Positions 18,272 through 27,679 of a stretch of DNA of 54,129 nucleotides are shown piece after piece (the stretch's first letter is position 1; each line of letters begins with the position of its first letter). The stretch is from Pedosphaera parvula Ellin514 (lineage in GTDB: Bacteria; Verrucomicrobiota; Verrucomicrobiia; Limisphaerales; Pedosphaeraceae): the NCBI RefSeq assembly GCF_000172555.1, contig NZ_ABOX02000051.1, positions 1-54,129 on the forward strand. Direction: 5' to 3'. The notes below the pieces were generated by a model. The model worked only from the letters and a program-made list of their open reading frames with translations, had not been told where the DNA came from and did not search any database. A program made the translations under genes and the position numbers.

Positions 18272-18818
18272 CTTAATAACCAGGTGGCAGCCGTTCTTTT
18301 CCGCGGTCGCCGGTGTGACAGCCACTTTGGCTGGTTTGCTGTTTGTTTCCCTGTCCATCAACCGGGAAAAAATCACAGCGCAGGAAAATCGCAAACTGTT
18401 ACGCCTCGCCCAGCGCAGTTTTGCCGATTACCTATATGCGCTGTTTATCTCGCTCATGTTTCTCATGCCGAACCATGAATCGTTTGGATTGGCGATCCCG
18501 CTGTTTATGGTTGTCGCCGTTAGAGTCTGGTTCCTCGTCCGTGTGATGCGGCGTTCGAGAAAAGGTGAAAACCCCGCGACGTTGGGCGGATTGCGGGAAA
18601 ATGTCATTCAAATAATTTCCTGTCTTGGGTTGGTGGCTGCCGGTGTTGAAATTTATCGCGGCGAGGTGATCGCAACGTTCTTTCTCGTCCCGGTAATCGC
18701 GCTGCTTCTTTGTAACGCGAGCATGAATGCCTGGTTGCTTTTAGTAATGGAGAGGGCCGCGGACGAGAAATCATCGGACGCAAAATTGACCGTCTCTGAA
18801 ACCACCACCTATAAATGA
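18255..18818 (+). CDS. Hypothetical membrane protein, 187 residues
   Basis: It starts at the ATG at 18255 inside the preceding gene; the longer frame from 18201 is unlikely because the ATG begins a sensible amphipathic N-terminus (MESFNDLITRWQPFFSAVAG). About four membrane helices follow (GVTATLAGLLFVSLSIN; YLYALFISLMFLM; IISCLGLVAAGVEIY; FFLVPVIALLLCNAS). No family recognised with confidence. Overlap with the DUF2306-like gene suggests that the two products act together. Confidence 0.75.
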   Translation: MESFNDLITRWQPFFSAVAGVTATLAGLLFVSLSINREKITAQENRKLLRLAQRSFADYLYALFISLMFLMPNHESFGLAIPLFMVVAVRVWFLVRVMRRSRKGENPATLGGLRENVIQIISCLGLVAAGVEIYRGEVIATFFLVPVIALLLCNASMNAWLLLVMERAADEKSSDAKLTVSETTTYK

Positions 18819-19112
18819 AAGCATTTCCTGCGGTGGCCGGCTATGAGATTGGGATGCTCGCGTAGCTCGCGCCGAGTGCTTGCGCACGCCACCATTCGGC
18901 GAAGTGTTGTGTTATTGGGAATAGGAATACGTTACCCAAGGCTTCGCCGTTGGGCTGGTATGGATCAGGCCGTTGGCCCTGGAGCGAACGATATCCGAGA
19001 CTGGCAGCTTTCGGTGGCGACGGAACGGCTGGTTACGCTCTGTCGAGGTCTGAAAGCGAGAGCCCGCGTTTCCCACCCAATCTTGCTTGTCAGAGGCTGC
19101 TGAAGATGTACG

Positions 19113-19820
19113 TTGAGTGCCGTGTCGCGCTTGGGATTCACTATCGTCTTATTGCTTTGCTGCTTCGGTTGTAGCACCTCCCACATGGTTGTCGGCGCCG
19201 ATGGGAAAACGCGTCGCGCATGTCGCAGTGAAGATTCCGCATCGCTCGTCCGCATGCTCGCGTTGCCGTCCGAGGATCTGCCCAAAAATCTACGCGAAAT
19301 GGAACTTCCTTATCCGGAGATCTGCGAGATTTTGCTTGAGCGTCGGCAGACGGAGTTCCTGATCAATGCCTATCAGCAGTCCTCCGATGCACGCGTCCGA
19401 TCCTATCTCGTCTCTCGCGTCCTTTACTACATCGAGGAACCTGCCGTGCTGGCGGTATTTCGTGCACAACTGAGCGAAGAGGAAGACGAAGAGAGCTACT
19501 ACGTAGCCAACTATGTTGCGAAAACAGGCGATACAAAAGCGTTGAAAATACTGAATTGCCATTATTACCTTTATCCTGTGTCGTCTGTTCAGTGGTCCGA
19601 TACCGTCGAGCTATTTGGCAAATTCGGTTATCGGCCAGCCATTCCGAACCTTATTGAGTCGCTGGATGCGGCGTCTTTCAACCTCGTTGACGCTGCAGAG
19701 GAATCATTGGAGAAGCTGTATCCGGATTCTCCACGGAAATTTGAGAGCCTTGAGGCGGCACGAGACTATTTCACGAAGAGAGCCGAGGAGGAACGGAAGA
19801 GGGAAGAAGTGAAACGGTAA
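19113..19820 (+). CDS. HEAT-repeat-like lipoprotein
   Basis: 235 residues. The leader ends in LLLCCFGC, a plausible lipobox, so it is probably membrane-anchored by lipid. The mature part has helical repeats (VRSYLVSRVLYYIEEPAVLAV; a later FGKFGYRPAIPNLIESL) of the HEAT type, and a charged C-terminus (KRAEEERKREEVKR). The start is uncertain: a TTG at 19113 or a GTG at 19122; no ATG fits the leader. Probably a protein-binding scaffold; no partner evident. Confidence 0.68.
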   Translation: MSAVSRLGFTIVLLLCCFGCSTSHMVVGADGKTRRACRSEDSASLVRMLALPSEDLPKNLREMELPYPEICEILLERRQTEFLINAYQQSSDARVRSYLVSRVLYYIEEPAVLAVFRAQLSEEEDEESYYVANYVAKTGDTKALKILNCHYYLYPVSSVQWSDTVELFGKFGYRPAIPNLIESLDAASFNLVDAAEESLEKLYPDSPRKFESLEAARDYFTKRAEEERKREEVKR

Positions 19821-20467
19821 TTGTGATGGGATATTAAAATCCCAAGTACCAACCAAAAATCATGGCGCAGATCTTATTTTTCGCTTCGAAAGAAGATATC
19901 CTGCCTGTGCTCAAAGATTTTCCTGGCGGTGGGATGGGAGTTATTGGCCGCATCAGCGGGAGCGGGTAAAGGTTGGGGTGGGTCGCGGGCATCTTTAGGG
20001 AACGAGCGGCAGCTCATCCTTACCATAATTGATTGCTGACGCGCGGTATGGAGTCCCTAATCGCATACGCGTTCACCACGACGAATTGGAATACAGCGTG
20101 AGGGAGGTTTGGGAAGCGGCGCAGGTTTTTCCAGACGGGCAATTTTCCCTACCCCGACATTGATTGCTGGCGCGGAGATTTGGAATCGTGGGCCGCGTTC
20201 GCGGATAAACTCGATGGATGTTGGCGGGGTCACCGACGGGGTTAGAATTCCGGCGGAGCGTCATTCCACCATTTAATTGATGGCTGGCGCGGGGATTGAA
20301 GTCCGTGGGGCGCGTACGCGGGTTGAGGCAAAGGATAGGATGGAGTCGCGGGCTATGTTAGTGCGGCGCGGTAGGATGAATCCTTCCCGCGACAACCGCA
20401 AAAGCCGGCTTCCTCTTATCCCACAATGCGCTGGCTCATTTCACTTGCGCGTTCTATGCTATTGAAA
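19821..20467 (+). repeat. Degenerate GC-rich tandem repeat, unit about 115-125 bp
   Basis: No convincing gene lies in this stretch. At least three diverged copies start with TTGATTGCTG (about 20034 and 20160) or TTGATGGCTG (about 20276), each followed by GCGCGG, a GGA(A/G)T-type block and a GCG(C/T)(A/T)CGCG block. Partial units flank them (about 19965-20030 and 20330-20395). The small frame 20277-20465 is an artefact of the repeat. Function unknown; it might separate transcription units or be a relic of mobile DNA. Confidence 0.55.
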
Positions 20468-21094
20468 ATGAGCTGGGATTTGGAAACAGAAATGATTTCC
20501 CGCTGCTGCAAGGGCGATTCGTCCGCGTGGGACGAATTGTTTGACCGACATTATGCATCAGCGGGGCGTTTTGTTTTCCAGCTAGGCTACAATTTCACGC
20601 AGGAAGATGTGGAGGAGATTTGCCAGGAAGTGTTCCTCTCGGTGATTCGCAGTCTCGATTCCTTCCATGGTAACAGCCAGTTCCAAACATGGTTGTTTCG
20701 CATTGCAGCGAACAAGGCGCGGGATTACCGGCAAAAGCAACAGGCAGCGAAGCGTGGCGGCGGCCAGGTGACCCTCTCGCTGAATGCGGATGGCCCTGAG
20801 GAGGGTCCAACCCTGGATCCCCCTAGTCGTGCACCAGGACCCGATGACACCTTGATGACCACCGAGCGGATGGCTCTGCTCCATGGAACATTGGAAAAAC
20901 TGGGCGAACCGTGCCGAGAAATTATTGAACTCCGTTACTTTGCTGAATTGAGCTACGAGGAATTGGGCCAGACATTGGAACTCAACCCGAAAACGGTGAG
21001 TTCCCGCCTCAGCAAGTGCCTGGATCACCTCGAGGAAATTGCCCGACCTGTTTTTTCCCGGGAGAAAATTCCCACAACTCCGTCTAATGGTTAG
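20468..21094 (+). CDS. ECF sigma-70 family RNA polymerase sigma factor
   Basis: 208 residues from the ATG at 20468. Region 2 (EDVEEICQEVFLSVIRSL, then FQTWLFRIAANKARDYRQK) and region 4 (LGEPCREIIELRYFAELSYEE, then LNPKTVSSRLSKCLDHLEE) are both complete, joined by a variable linker. It belongs to the classic ECF type, unlike the kinase-linked factor at 11255. The membrane protein gene starts 6 bp after its stop, giving the usual sigma/anti-sigma arrangement. Confidence 0.93.
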   Translation: MSWDLETEMISRCCKGDSSAWDELFDRHYASAGRFVFQLGYNFTQEDVEEICQEVFLSVIRSLDSFHGNSQFQTWLFRIAANKARDYRQKQQAAKRGGGQVTLSLNADGPEEGPTLDPPSRAPGPDDTLMTTERMALLHGTLEKLGEPCREIIELRYFAELSYEELGQTLELNPKTVSSRLSKCLDHLEEIARPVFSREKIPTTPSNG

Positions 21095-21100
21095 AGCGGT

Positions 21101-22549
21101 ATGCCAAACGAACCGGAACGCGACATCGAAAAAGTGCTGAAATCTTACGCTAAAAAGCGGCAAGAGGACGCGGGCGCATCGTTGGAAATGCATCCGGCGA
21201 CGCGACGCCTGCTGCAATCGGAAGTCGCCCGTAAATTTCAAAAGGCGGGAGAGCGTTCGGGCGGACTCAATCTTTTTTCGAGGTTTTGGCCTCGATTTGC
21301 CTTGGGCGGCTCCATTTTTATCGTGCTGATGATTGGCCTTTGGATGGTGATCTCTCAGCATCCTGAACCAAAAGCTAAAATGGACCTGGCTCTTGACCGG
21401 GAGTCAAGGCTCGGCGTGGTTAAGGATGAAACCAGGCTCTCGGCACGCAAATCACCGGCAGCGGAACCCTTCGTTCCACAAGCTCCTTCAACACCGGCGA
21501 CTGACTCCTTCTATTTGGCTGATGAAAACAAAACAATTTTTACTGTGACGAACAGTTCATCGAAGCCGGTTCTATCATCCAGCAGTACCGATCTCGCCAA
21601 AAATCTTGTTAGAGCGGAAGAAGCTGACCGTCCAACGCCACAACTTTCCGCCCGTAGAGCCATTGGGCAGGCCGGAGCAGCTGGCAGTGTTGACGAGTTG
21701 AAAAAGAAAGAGAATGCTCCCCAGACTTCGAGAAGCAGGGATTATGCCCTCGCCGCCACTCCACCGCCGGTAGTTGCGCCCACGACTCCTCTACAGGCAG
21801 GAGATGCCGAGACACTGAATGCCCCGGCGGCGGCTTCAGCCATCAACGGCGGCGTCGCGACCTATTCCTCTGGAGGAGCGCTGAGTTCCAATCTTTCCAT
21901 GAATGGTCTGTTAACCTGGGATCTGCGGCGCGACCAGGTCGAGAAAGTCCCTTCGAACTCTGCCTTCCTGCTCACTGAAGCTCCCGCTTCATCCACCCAG
22001 GTTTTTAGCCGCTTAACCATGCAAAACCGTGGCGACACTCGCACCAAGGCACAAGACGCTTCGCCTGTACTGGCCAGGTTCGCCGTTGAACAGACGGGCG
22101 ATCAGCTACGCATCCTCGACGGTGATGGGTCGGTGTATTATGGATTTTACAATGCAGATGAAGCTTCCAAGTCAATTCAACTGCAATTTAACACTGAGCA
22201 GTTCAAACAAAAAACCGAAGTTTTTGCCGACAAAAATCTGGCGGGGGAGATCCCATCCAAGGATACAATCCACAAAAATAAACCGTTTCAAAAACGGTTC
22301 TTCCGGGTTTCGGGGACCAATTTGACTTTGCATCAACCGATTCTCTTCACAGGGAACATGACGCTTTCCACCAACCAGTTTCCGCAAACCTTTGATTTCG
22401 ACCGAATTCAAAGCACGAATTCGGCAAGTTCTGCCGGGGTAGGCGGAGGAACAATTCAAGAACGCGAACCACAACTTGAGGGTAAAGTTGTCATCGGGGG
22501 AACGAACCAGATCCTGATCAACGCTGCACCCGTCGCGCCCGGGAAGTGA
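21101..22549 (+). CDS. Putative membrane anti-sigma factor
   Basis: 482 residues with one membrane helix (about 65-85, FALGGSIFIVLMIGLWMVIS). The cytoplasmic N-terminus of about 60 residues contains KSYAKKRQEDAG and HPATRRLLQSEVARKF, and has no zinc-binding HxxxCxxC of ZAS-type anti-sigma factors. The large outer part is Ser/Thr/Ala-rich with low complexity, then a beta-rich end. Its position, cotranscribed with an ECF sigma gene, supports an anti-sigma role in which the N-terminus binds the sigma factor and the outer domain senses a signal. The role is inferred from context only. Confidence 0.72.
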   Translation: MPNEPERDIEKVLKSYAKKRQEDAGASLEMHPATRRLLQSEVARKFQKAGERSGGLNLFSRFWPRFALGGSIFIVLMIGLWMVISQHPEPKAKMDLALDRESRLGVVKDETRLSARKSPAAEPFVPQAPSTPATDSFYLADENKTIFTVTNSSSKPVLSSSSTDLAKNLVRAEEADRPTPQLSARRAIGQAGAAGSVDELKKKENAPQTSRSRDYALAATPPPVVAPTTPLQAGDAETLNAPAAASAINGGVATYSSGGALSSNLSMNGLLTWDLRRDQVEKVPSNSAFLLTEAPASSTQVFSRLTMQNRGDTRTKAQDASPVLARFAVEQTGDQLRILDGDGSVYYGFYNADEASKSIQLQFNTEQFKQKTEVFADKNLAGEIPSKDTIHKNKPFQKRFFRVSGTNLTLHQPILFTGNMTLSTNQFPQTFDFDRIQSTNSASSAGVGGGTIQEREPQLEGKVVIGGTNQILINAAPVAPGK

Positions 22550-22584
22550 CGGCGGAAAAAATGATCGGTAAATTCCATAGGTGC

Positions 22585-23028
22585 TTATAGTTTCAGAATG
22601 TGATTAAGTCCAAGCCAGTAGCCGTCAATCATCTTGACCATTTCCATCAAGGTATGAATGCCTACTGGTTTAACGAGGTAGGAATTGGCCCCGCACTCGT
22701 AAGCGCGTTTGATATCTTCCTCCTGACTGGAGGCTGTGAAGATAATCACCGGCAGAACTTTGCAGGCTTCCTGCTGCCGCATCCACTGCAAGACATCAAA
22801 TCCGGTTTTCCGGGGCATTTTTAAGTCCAGCAGGACGAGGGCGGGGAAAGGATTTTTTTCCCGGTCGGCAAATTGGCCGGTCCCACTCAGGTATTCAATG
22901 GCCAATTCTCCGTCGCGAACCGAATGCAACACGAAAGACACTTGCGCCTTCCGACAGGCTTGTTGCATCAGAACCGAATCGCTCGGATCGTCATCCACGT
23001 GAAGAACATGCTGTTCAATGGCGTTCAT
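22585..23028 (-). CDS. Response regulator, single receiver domain (Rcp1-like)
   Basis: 147 residues, one receiver domain and no output domain. Acidic pocket VDDDPSD near the N-terminus, phosphoacceptor in LLDLKMPRKTGFDVL, conserved IIFTASS and LVKPVG with Lys. The ATG overlaps the histidine kinase stop (23025-23028), so the two are translated together. Such regulators take phosphate from PAS or phytochrome-type kinases and act through protein contacts. It is a paralogue of the regulator at 25317. Confidence 0.93.
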   Translation of the reverse strand: MNAIEQHVLHVDDDPSDSVLMQQACRKAQVSFVLHSVRDGELAIEYLSGTGQFADREKNPFPALVLLDLKMPRKTGFDVLQWMRQQEACKVLPVIIFTASSQEEDIKRAYECGANSYLVKPVGIHTLMEMVKMIDGYWLGLNHILKL

Positions 23029-25031
23029 TTTGTTTGGGAACTTCCAGGGAGCTCCACCCAGAAAAGGCTGCCCTCACCCGGTCGCGATTCCACTCCGACC
23101 GTTCCGCCCATTCGCTCCGCCCCTTTGCGGACAATTGCCAACCCGATCCCGGTTCCGAGGTAACCTTCACCATCGTGGAGACGCTCAAAGACCCGAAAAA
23201 TCTGCTGTTGGTAAAGATCATCAATACCTATTCCATCATCCTTCACCCAAAATCGCACCTTGCGATTTTCCAACCGCCCGCCAATTTCGATATGAGGCAC
23301 AGAACCGGCCTTTATAAACTTAAGCGCATTTGAAACCAGGTTGGAGAGAATTTGGTTGATAATGGTGGAGTTGGCCCAGGCTTGCGGCAACGGTCGATAC
23401 ACCTTCACTTCCGCTCTTCGAAATTTAATCTCGCTTTCAAGTTCCACAAGCACCCGATCAACTTCTGTCTCAAGATCGACTTTTCGACACACCGCCTCCA
23501 TGTGAGTCAAGCGACCATAGACGAGCAGGTCCTTGATTAACTGATCCATGCGGTTCGCAGCCGAAATAATTCGCCAGGCATAATCCTTTCCAGCCTCGTC
23601 AAATCTGGGGGCATTGGTTTCCAGCAGGAGTTGGGTGAACCCTTCCATGGCACGCAAGGGCGCCCTAAGATCGTGCGCCACATGATATAACACGCCTTCC
23701 AGGGAACGAATGCTCTCCCCCAGCTTGGCAGTGCGCTCGACCACCCGGATCTCGAGGTCATGCGCAAGATGGGCCAACTGTTCCCGCGCCCGTTCCAAAT
23801 CATGCTCGATCCGTTTCTGGTCCTCAATATCCGTCGAGGTTGCAAACCACCGCACCACCTGTCCTGCCTCATCTTTCACAGGCACGCCACGACTAAGATG
23901 CCAGCGGTATTCGCCGGTCACGCTCCGAATTCTCTTTTCCAGTTGAAAAGGCGCGTTTGTCTTCAAGGCTTTATGAACGACCTGCACCAGTAATTCCTTA
24001 TCCTCTGGATGTACATTGCCAGTCCAACCTTGAGAAATATAGGTCTGCTCAGCGGTAAGACCAGTATACTCGAACCACTTTCGGTTGACGTAATCGACTT
24101 CCCCATTCGATCTGGTGCTCCAGACAATCTGTGGCATCGCATCAGCCAGTTCACGGAATCGCGCTTCCCGCTTCCGCGATTCTTCCTCAGCGCGCCTGCG
24201 CTCCGTGGCGTCTCGCACCAGTTTGGAAAAGCATACCAACTTGCCCGACTTGTCATGCAATGCGGTAATCACTGCGTTTGCCCAAAAACGCGATCCGTCC
24301 CGCCTCATCAACCAACCCTCATCTTCAAACCGCCCCTCAGCCTCCGCCTTCGCCAAAGCATTTTCCGGGCGGTGCAAGGCAATATCCTCCGGAGGATAGA
24401 ACTGTGAAAAATGCTGCCCCAGAATTTGTTCCGCCGTGTAGCCCTTCATCCTTTGAGCCCCCGCGTTCCATTCAATTATTTTGCCCTCCTGGTCCAACAT
24501 AAAAAGTGCGTAGTCTTTCGCCTCGTCCATCAACAACCTGAATCTTGCTTCACTTTGCCGCAATGAGTCTTCAGCACGCGCCCGCTCGGTCATTTCCTTT
24601 TGCAGTCGCTCAGCCGCCTTGCTTATCAAATCAATCTGATGCCTTGCGCGATGCAGATTTTCAATCACCCCCACGCCGATCAAAGCGGTGCAGGCATAGG
24701 TGATGATCGCGGTCACATCCATGGAATTCAACACACCGAAGCCATGGACAGGGGGGAGAAAAAAATAATCCCCCAACAGCAATCCCAGGAACAAGGCGAA
24801 CAACCCGGCACTGACTCCTCCGTACCAGGCGGCAACGAGCGCTGCGGGAGTAAAAAATGCCAGTGGAACTCGCTGCCCCAGCATGGGCGCCAGTTCATAA
24901 CGCAAAAGGAATGCAGCCAAAACACACCCACCCGCGAAACCGAATCGCCACAGCCACGGAGGAGAGCGCAGAATTCTCCTTTCCTCGATAAATTGAGCCA
25001 GTTCATGGCTGGTGACCTTCCCGATTCGCAT
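23025..25031 (-). CDS. Membrane PAS-domain sensor histidine kinase
   Basis: 668 residues from the ATG at 25031; a GTG at 25055 is also possible. An N-terminal DUF4118/KdpD-like four-helix membrane domain is followed by a coiled linker, two PAS/PAC domains (LFMLDQEGKIIEWNAGAQ; QIVWSTRSNGEVDYVN), a HisKA domain with phospho-His in YHVAHDLRAPLRAMEG, and the ATPase boxes NLVSNALKF, DDGIGID and GTGIGLAIV. It probably senses an internal or membrane cue and phosphorylates the receiver encoded by the overlapping downstream gene, perhaps also the one upstream. Confidence 0.94.
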   Translation of the reverse strand: MRIGKVTSHELAQFIEERRILRSPPWLWRFGFAGGCVLAAFLLRYELAPMLGQRVPLAFFTPAALVAAWYGGVSAGLFALFLGLLLGDYFFLPPVHGFGVLNSMDVTAIITYACTALIGVGVIENLHRARHQIDLISKAAERLQKEMTERARAEDSLRQSEARFRLLMDEAKDYALFMLDQEGKIIEWNAGAQRMKGYTAEQILGQHFSQFYPPEDIALHRPENALAKAEAEGRFEDEGWLMRRDGSRFWANAVITALHDKSGKLVCFSKLVRDATERRRAEEESRKREARFRELADAMPQIVWSTRSNGEVDYVNRKWFEYTGLTAEQTYISQGWTGNVHPEDKELLVQVVHKALKTNAPFQLEKRIRSVTGEYRWHLSRGVPVKDEAGQVVRWFATSTDIEDQKRIEHDLERAREQLAHLAHDLEIRVVERTAKLGESIRSLEGVLYHVAHDLRAPLRAMEGFTQLLLETNAPRFDEAGKDYAWRIISAANRMDQLIKDLLVYGRLTHMEAVCRKVDLETEVDRVLVELESEIKFRRAEVKVYRPLPQAWANSTIINQILSNLVSNALKFIKAGSVPHIEIGGRLENRKVRFWVKDDGIGIDDLYQQQIFRVFERLHDGEGYLGTGIGLAIVRKGAERMGGTVGVESRPGEGSLFWVELPGSSQTK

Positions 25032-25316
25032 AGAATAAAAACGGCGCTCCAACACGTCCGGACAGGAAAGAAAATGCAGTTTCCCTTAATCAGCTTTAAG
25101 GAAAACGCTGGCAAGCACAATAGGCTTGGCACCCCAGATAAGTGAATTGACCTTTTAATCTTAAGCGGACAGAGGAACCGGACTCCATGTTCCGGAAATC
25201 ACAGGCGAAAAGCAGGATCGCTAAAGTCTTATCCCGGTTTCTGGATTCACTTAGGGATGCAGTTTGAAGATCCTTACAAGATTATGCCGTGACGGGCAGG
25301 ACTGTCTTTTTATTCG

Positions 25317-25757
25317 TCAAAGGGCTGGCTGTTCGTTCAACGTCATCCAATATTGAGTCATGCCTTTGACAATTTCCACCAGCAACTCCAACTCCACCGG
25401 CTTGACCAGATAGGAATTTGCTCCCATTTCATAGGCCCGGTTTACCTCTGATGCCTGATTGGAGGCGGTAAAAACTATCACCACCAAATGCTTCAGCGCC
25501 GGCTGGCTTCGAATCCAGGCAAGCACCTCCATGCCATTCATTCGCGGCATCTTCAGATCCAGTAACACCAATGATGGAATGGGGTAAAGCTTACGATCTG
25601 CATAAATGTCCTGTCCGCCCAGGTACGCACTCGCCCTTTCAGGATCATTTACCACCTGCAAATTAAAAGATAATTTGCAACAACGAAGAGCGTGCTTCAA
25701 CAGAAGTACATCGTTCTCATCATCATCCACGTATAGAATAGTTGGATTGTTTTCCAT
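25317..25757 (-). CDS. Response regulator, single receiver domain
   Basis: 146 residues from the ATG at 25757 (MENNPTILYVDDDEND); the frame opens 15 codons earlier without a better start. All receiver landmarks are intact: DDDEND, LLDLKMPRMNGMEVL, VFTASN and LVKPVE. It shares RAYE-GANSYLVKPV and a closing helix with Y/W with the regulator at 22585, so the two are paralogues flanking the kinase. The gap to the kinase is 285 bp, so it may have a separate transcript. Confidence 0.92.
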   Translation of the reverse strand: MENNPTILYVDDDENDVLLLKHALRCCKLSFNLQVVNDPERASAYLGGQDIYADRKLYPIPSLVLLDLKMPRMNGMEVLAWIRSQPALKHLVVIVFTASNQASEVNRAYEMGANSYLVKPVELELLVEIVKGMTQYWMTLNEQPAL

Positions 25758-26130
25758 TACACAAACACTCGTTCGTTTTATCCTGCAGACAGTTCCACGC
25801 AAAACGGACTGCCTTTGCCGGAGTTCGATTCCATCCCTCAGCCCCCTTCATCGCTCAGCATTTAGTTCGCAGCCTGCATCTGGAGCAGGTTTCATTTTAG
25901 ACATCATTTATCACCCCGCGTTCGAATACTCCAAAGATCGATCATGGGACACAACTCCGATGCGAATGTCGTCCAGATAACAACAACTTCCGATGCAATT
26001 AGTTTCCCCCAACATCCTTTTTCCCGCGTTGCCCCGTTTTCGTAGTGAGATGGAAGTCTAAAACCAAACCTCAAGATTCAGAGGACAAGGTGGCCGGCAG
26101 ATCTATGAACTCATAACCGCAAGGCGGAGT
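25758..26130. other. Intergenic region, no gene seen
   Basis: 373 bp between the response regulator start and the end of the pseudouridine synthase gene, both on the minus strand. It must hold the regulator's promoter, but I could not pick a convincing -35/-10 pair. A short GCCTGC/GCAGGT hairpin lies near 25873-25890. Confidence 0.4.
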
Positions 26131-27087
26131 TCAGGTTTCTGACACTTTTCTTAAAGAAGCGAGGGCAGTTTGAAAATCCGCCGGCCAGGGAGCCTCAAAA
26201 CTGAGCTTCTTTCCCTTGCATGGATGGAGGAAGGAAAGTTTCCAGGCATGCAGCATCTGGCGTGGCGCGGCATAGCCAGTCACTTCGATCAAACGCTTGT
26301 TCTGCCGCGTTCCATAAGTGGCATCACCTACAATTGGATAGCCAAGATGCTGAAAATGTACGCGGATCTGATGGGTTCTGCCGGTATGTAAAAGAGCCTC
26401 CAGCCAGGTGGCGCCTGAAAATCGCTCGCGCACTTTGTAACTCGTCCAGGCTTCCCGTCCGCTCCCATCTGTCACGGTCATCCTTTTACGATGGGTCGGA
26501 TGCCGGGCAATGGACGCCCGGATTTCCCCGCTATTCCGCACCACCTCGCCACAGACAATTGCCAGATAAGTTTTTTCCAAGGTGCGCCCGGAAAATTGTT
26601 CTGCCAGCGCCATATGCGCCGCATCATTCTTGGCCACCACGAGGCAACCGCTCGTCTCCTTGTCCAGGCGATGGACGATTCCAGGACGCGCCACTCCGCC
26701 AATGCCGCTCAATTGTCCCTCACAATGATGCAGCAATGCATTCACCAACGTGTGTTCCTCGTGACCCGCTGCGGGATGCACCACCAAACCCGGCGCCTTG
26801 TTGAGCACCAACAAGTCGGAATCTTCAAAAATAATATCCAGCGGGATATCTTCGGGCCTTGCTTCCGCTGGACGCGCCTCCGGCCAGTAAACTTCGATCA
26901 GCTCGCCGGCCCGAGGGTGATGGGTCGGCTTGATTGTCTGGCCATTAACCTTGATGTGTCCTTGTTCGATCAATCTCTGGATGGTGCCGCGGGAGACCGC
27001 CGGAAATCGTTCGCGTAGAAATGTGTCCAACCGCTCGGACGGTAAAGACACTTCCACGGTAAACGATTCTGAACGGGACGAAGTCAT
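26131..27087 (-). CDS. rluD: RluA/RluD-family 23S rRNA pseudouridine synthase
   Basis: 318 residues. An N-terminal S4 RNA-binding domain (RLDTFLRERFPAVSRGTIQR) is followed by the synthase domain with catalytic Asp in HRLDKETSGCLVVAKND, RTHQIRVHFQHLGYPIVGD and the closing LHAWKLSFLHP. The S4 plus RluA layout and length match RluD, which makes pseudouridines in helix 69 of 23S rRNA; the exact site is inferred. It follows lspA by 34 bp, a widespread gene order in bacteria. Confidence 0.9.
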   Translation of the reverse strand: MTSSRSESFTVEVSLPSERLDTFLRERFPAVSRGTIQRLIEQGHIKVNGQTIKPTHHPRAGELIEVYWPEARPAEARPEDIPLDIIFEDSDLLVLNKAPGLVVHPAAGHEEHTLVNALLHHCEGQLSGIGGVARPGIVHRLDKETSGCLVVAKNDAAHMALAEQFSGRTLEKTYLAIVCGEVVRNSGEIRASIARHPTHRKRMTVTDGSGREAWTSYKVRERFSGATWLEALLHTGRTHQIRVHFQHLGYPIVGDATYGTRQNKRLIEVTGYAAPRQMLHAWKLSFLHPCKGKKLSFEAPWPADFQTALASLRKVSET

Positions 27088-27121
27088 TTAAACAGAACTA
27101 TGTTGGCAGAAATAACTTGGG

Positions 27122-27631
27122 TCAAGCAGAGGGCTGGGCCACCTTCGTCATCGTTGTCTCATTTCTCCAGGAAAGAATGAAGATAAGCCCCACTCCGATG
27201 CAGATGGCACTATCCGCAATGTTAAAGGCCGGGAAGCCAATATCCTCTGCGCCTCGGCGATGCAGGTAGAAGTAAAGAAAATCAATGACATGGCCAATCA
27301 TCAAGCGATCTATAAGATTGCCAAGAATTCCCCCGAATACCAACCCCAGGGCGACCTGCCCCAAAATTGTATGTGCATCGAAATGATGGCGGCTCCAGAA
27401 GAGAACCACGAGAGCAACCAATGCCACGAGGGCCAGTACTCCGTTATTGTCCCTAAAAAGGCTCCAAGCCGCTCCGGTATTGCCCCAATGCACGAATTTA
27501 AAGAAGCCATCGATTATAACCTTCTCCTGCCCCATGTGCATCACTCGATAGACGAGCTGTTTCGTAAACTGGTCCAGCGCCAGAGTGAAAAGGGCGATCA
27601 GTGCTATGCGGCGATTTGCTAAGCTATTCAT
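27122..27631 (-). CDS. lspA: Lipoprotein signal peptidase (signal peptidase II)
   Basis: 169 residues with four membrane helices. The two catalytic aspartates are present in GNLIDRLMIGHVIDFLYF and FNIADSAICIG. LspA cleaves the signal peptide from prolipoproteins after diacylglyceryl addition, in the inner membrane. The many lipobox-bearing proteins in this window are its likely substrates. It forms a unit with the rluD-like gene downstream. Confidence 0.95.
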   Translation of the reverse strand: MNSLANRRIALIALFTLALDQFTKQLVYRVMHMGQEKVIIDGFFKFVHWGNTGAAWSLFRDNNGVLALVALVALVVLFWSRHHFDAHTILGQVALGLVFGGILGNLIDRLMIGHVIDFLYFYLHRRGAEDIGFPAFNIADSAICIGVGLIFILSWRNETTMTKVAQPSA

Positions 27632-27679
27632 TCTTGTTAATGTTTGGCGCTCTTATCCTAATACGTCAGCAATGTTAAA

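Noticed and set aside
18843-19103. Small plus-strand open frame in the 294 bp gap 18819-19112
   Set aside because: Arg-rich composition, no ribosome site and no signal or domain; I see nothing else in this gap.
19960-20400. CRISPR array
   Set aside because: Unit about 120 bp and diverged, without constant short repeats and unique spacers.
20277-20465. Small plus-strand open frame
   Set aside because: Lies on the tandem repeat and ends at the sigma gene start; its sequence is dictated by the repeat.
20582-21361. Minus-strand open frame of 259 codons
   Set aside because: Antisense to the ECF sigma and anti-sigma genes, both well supported.
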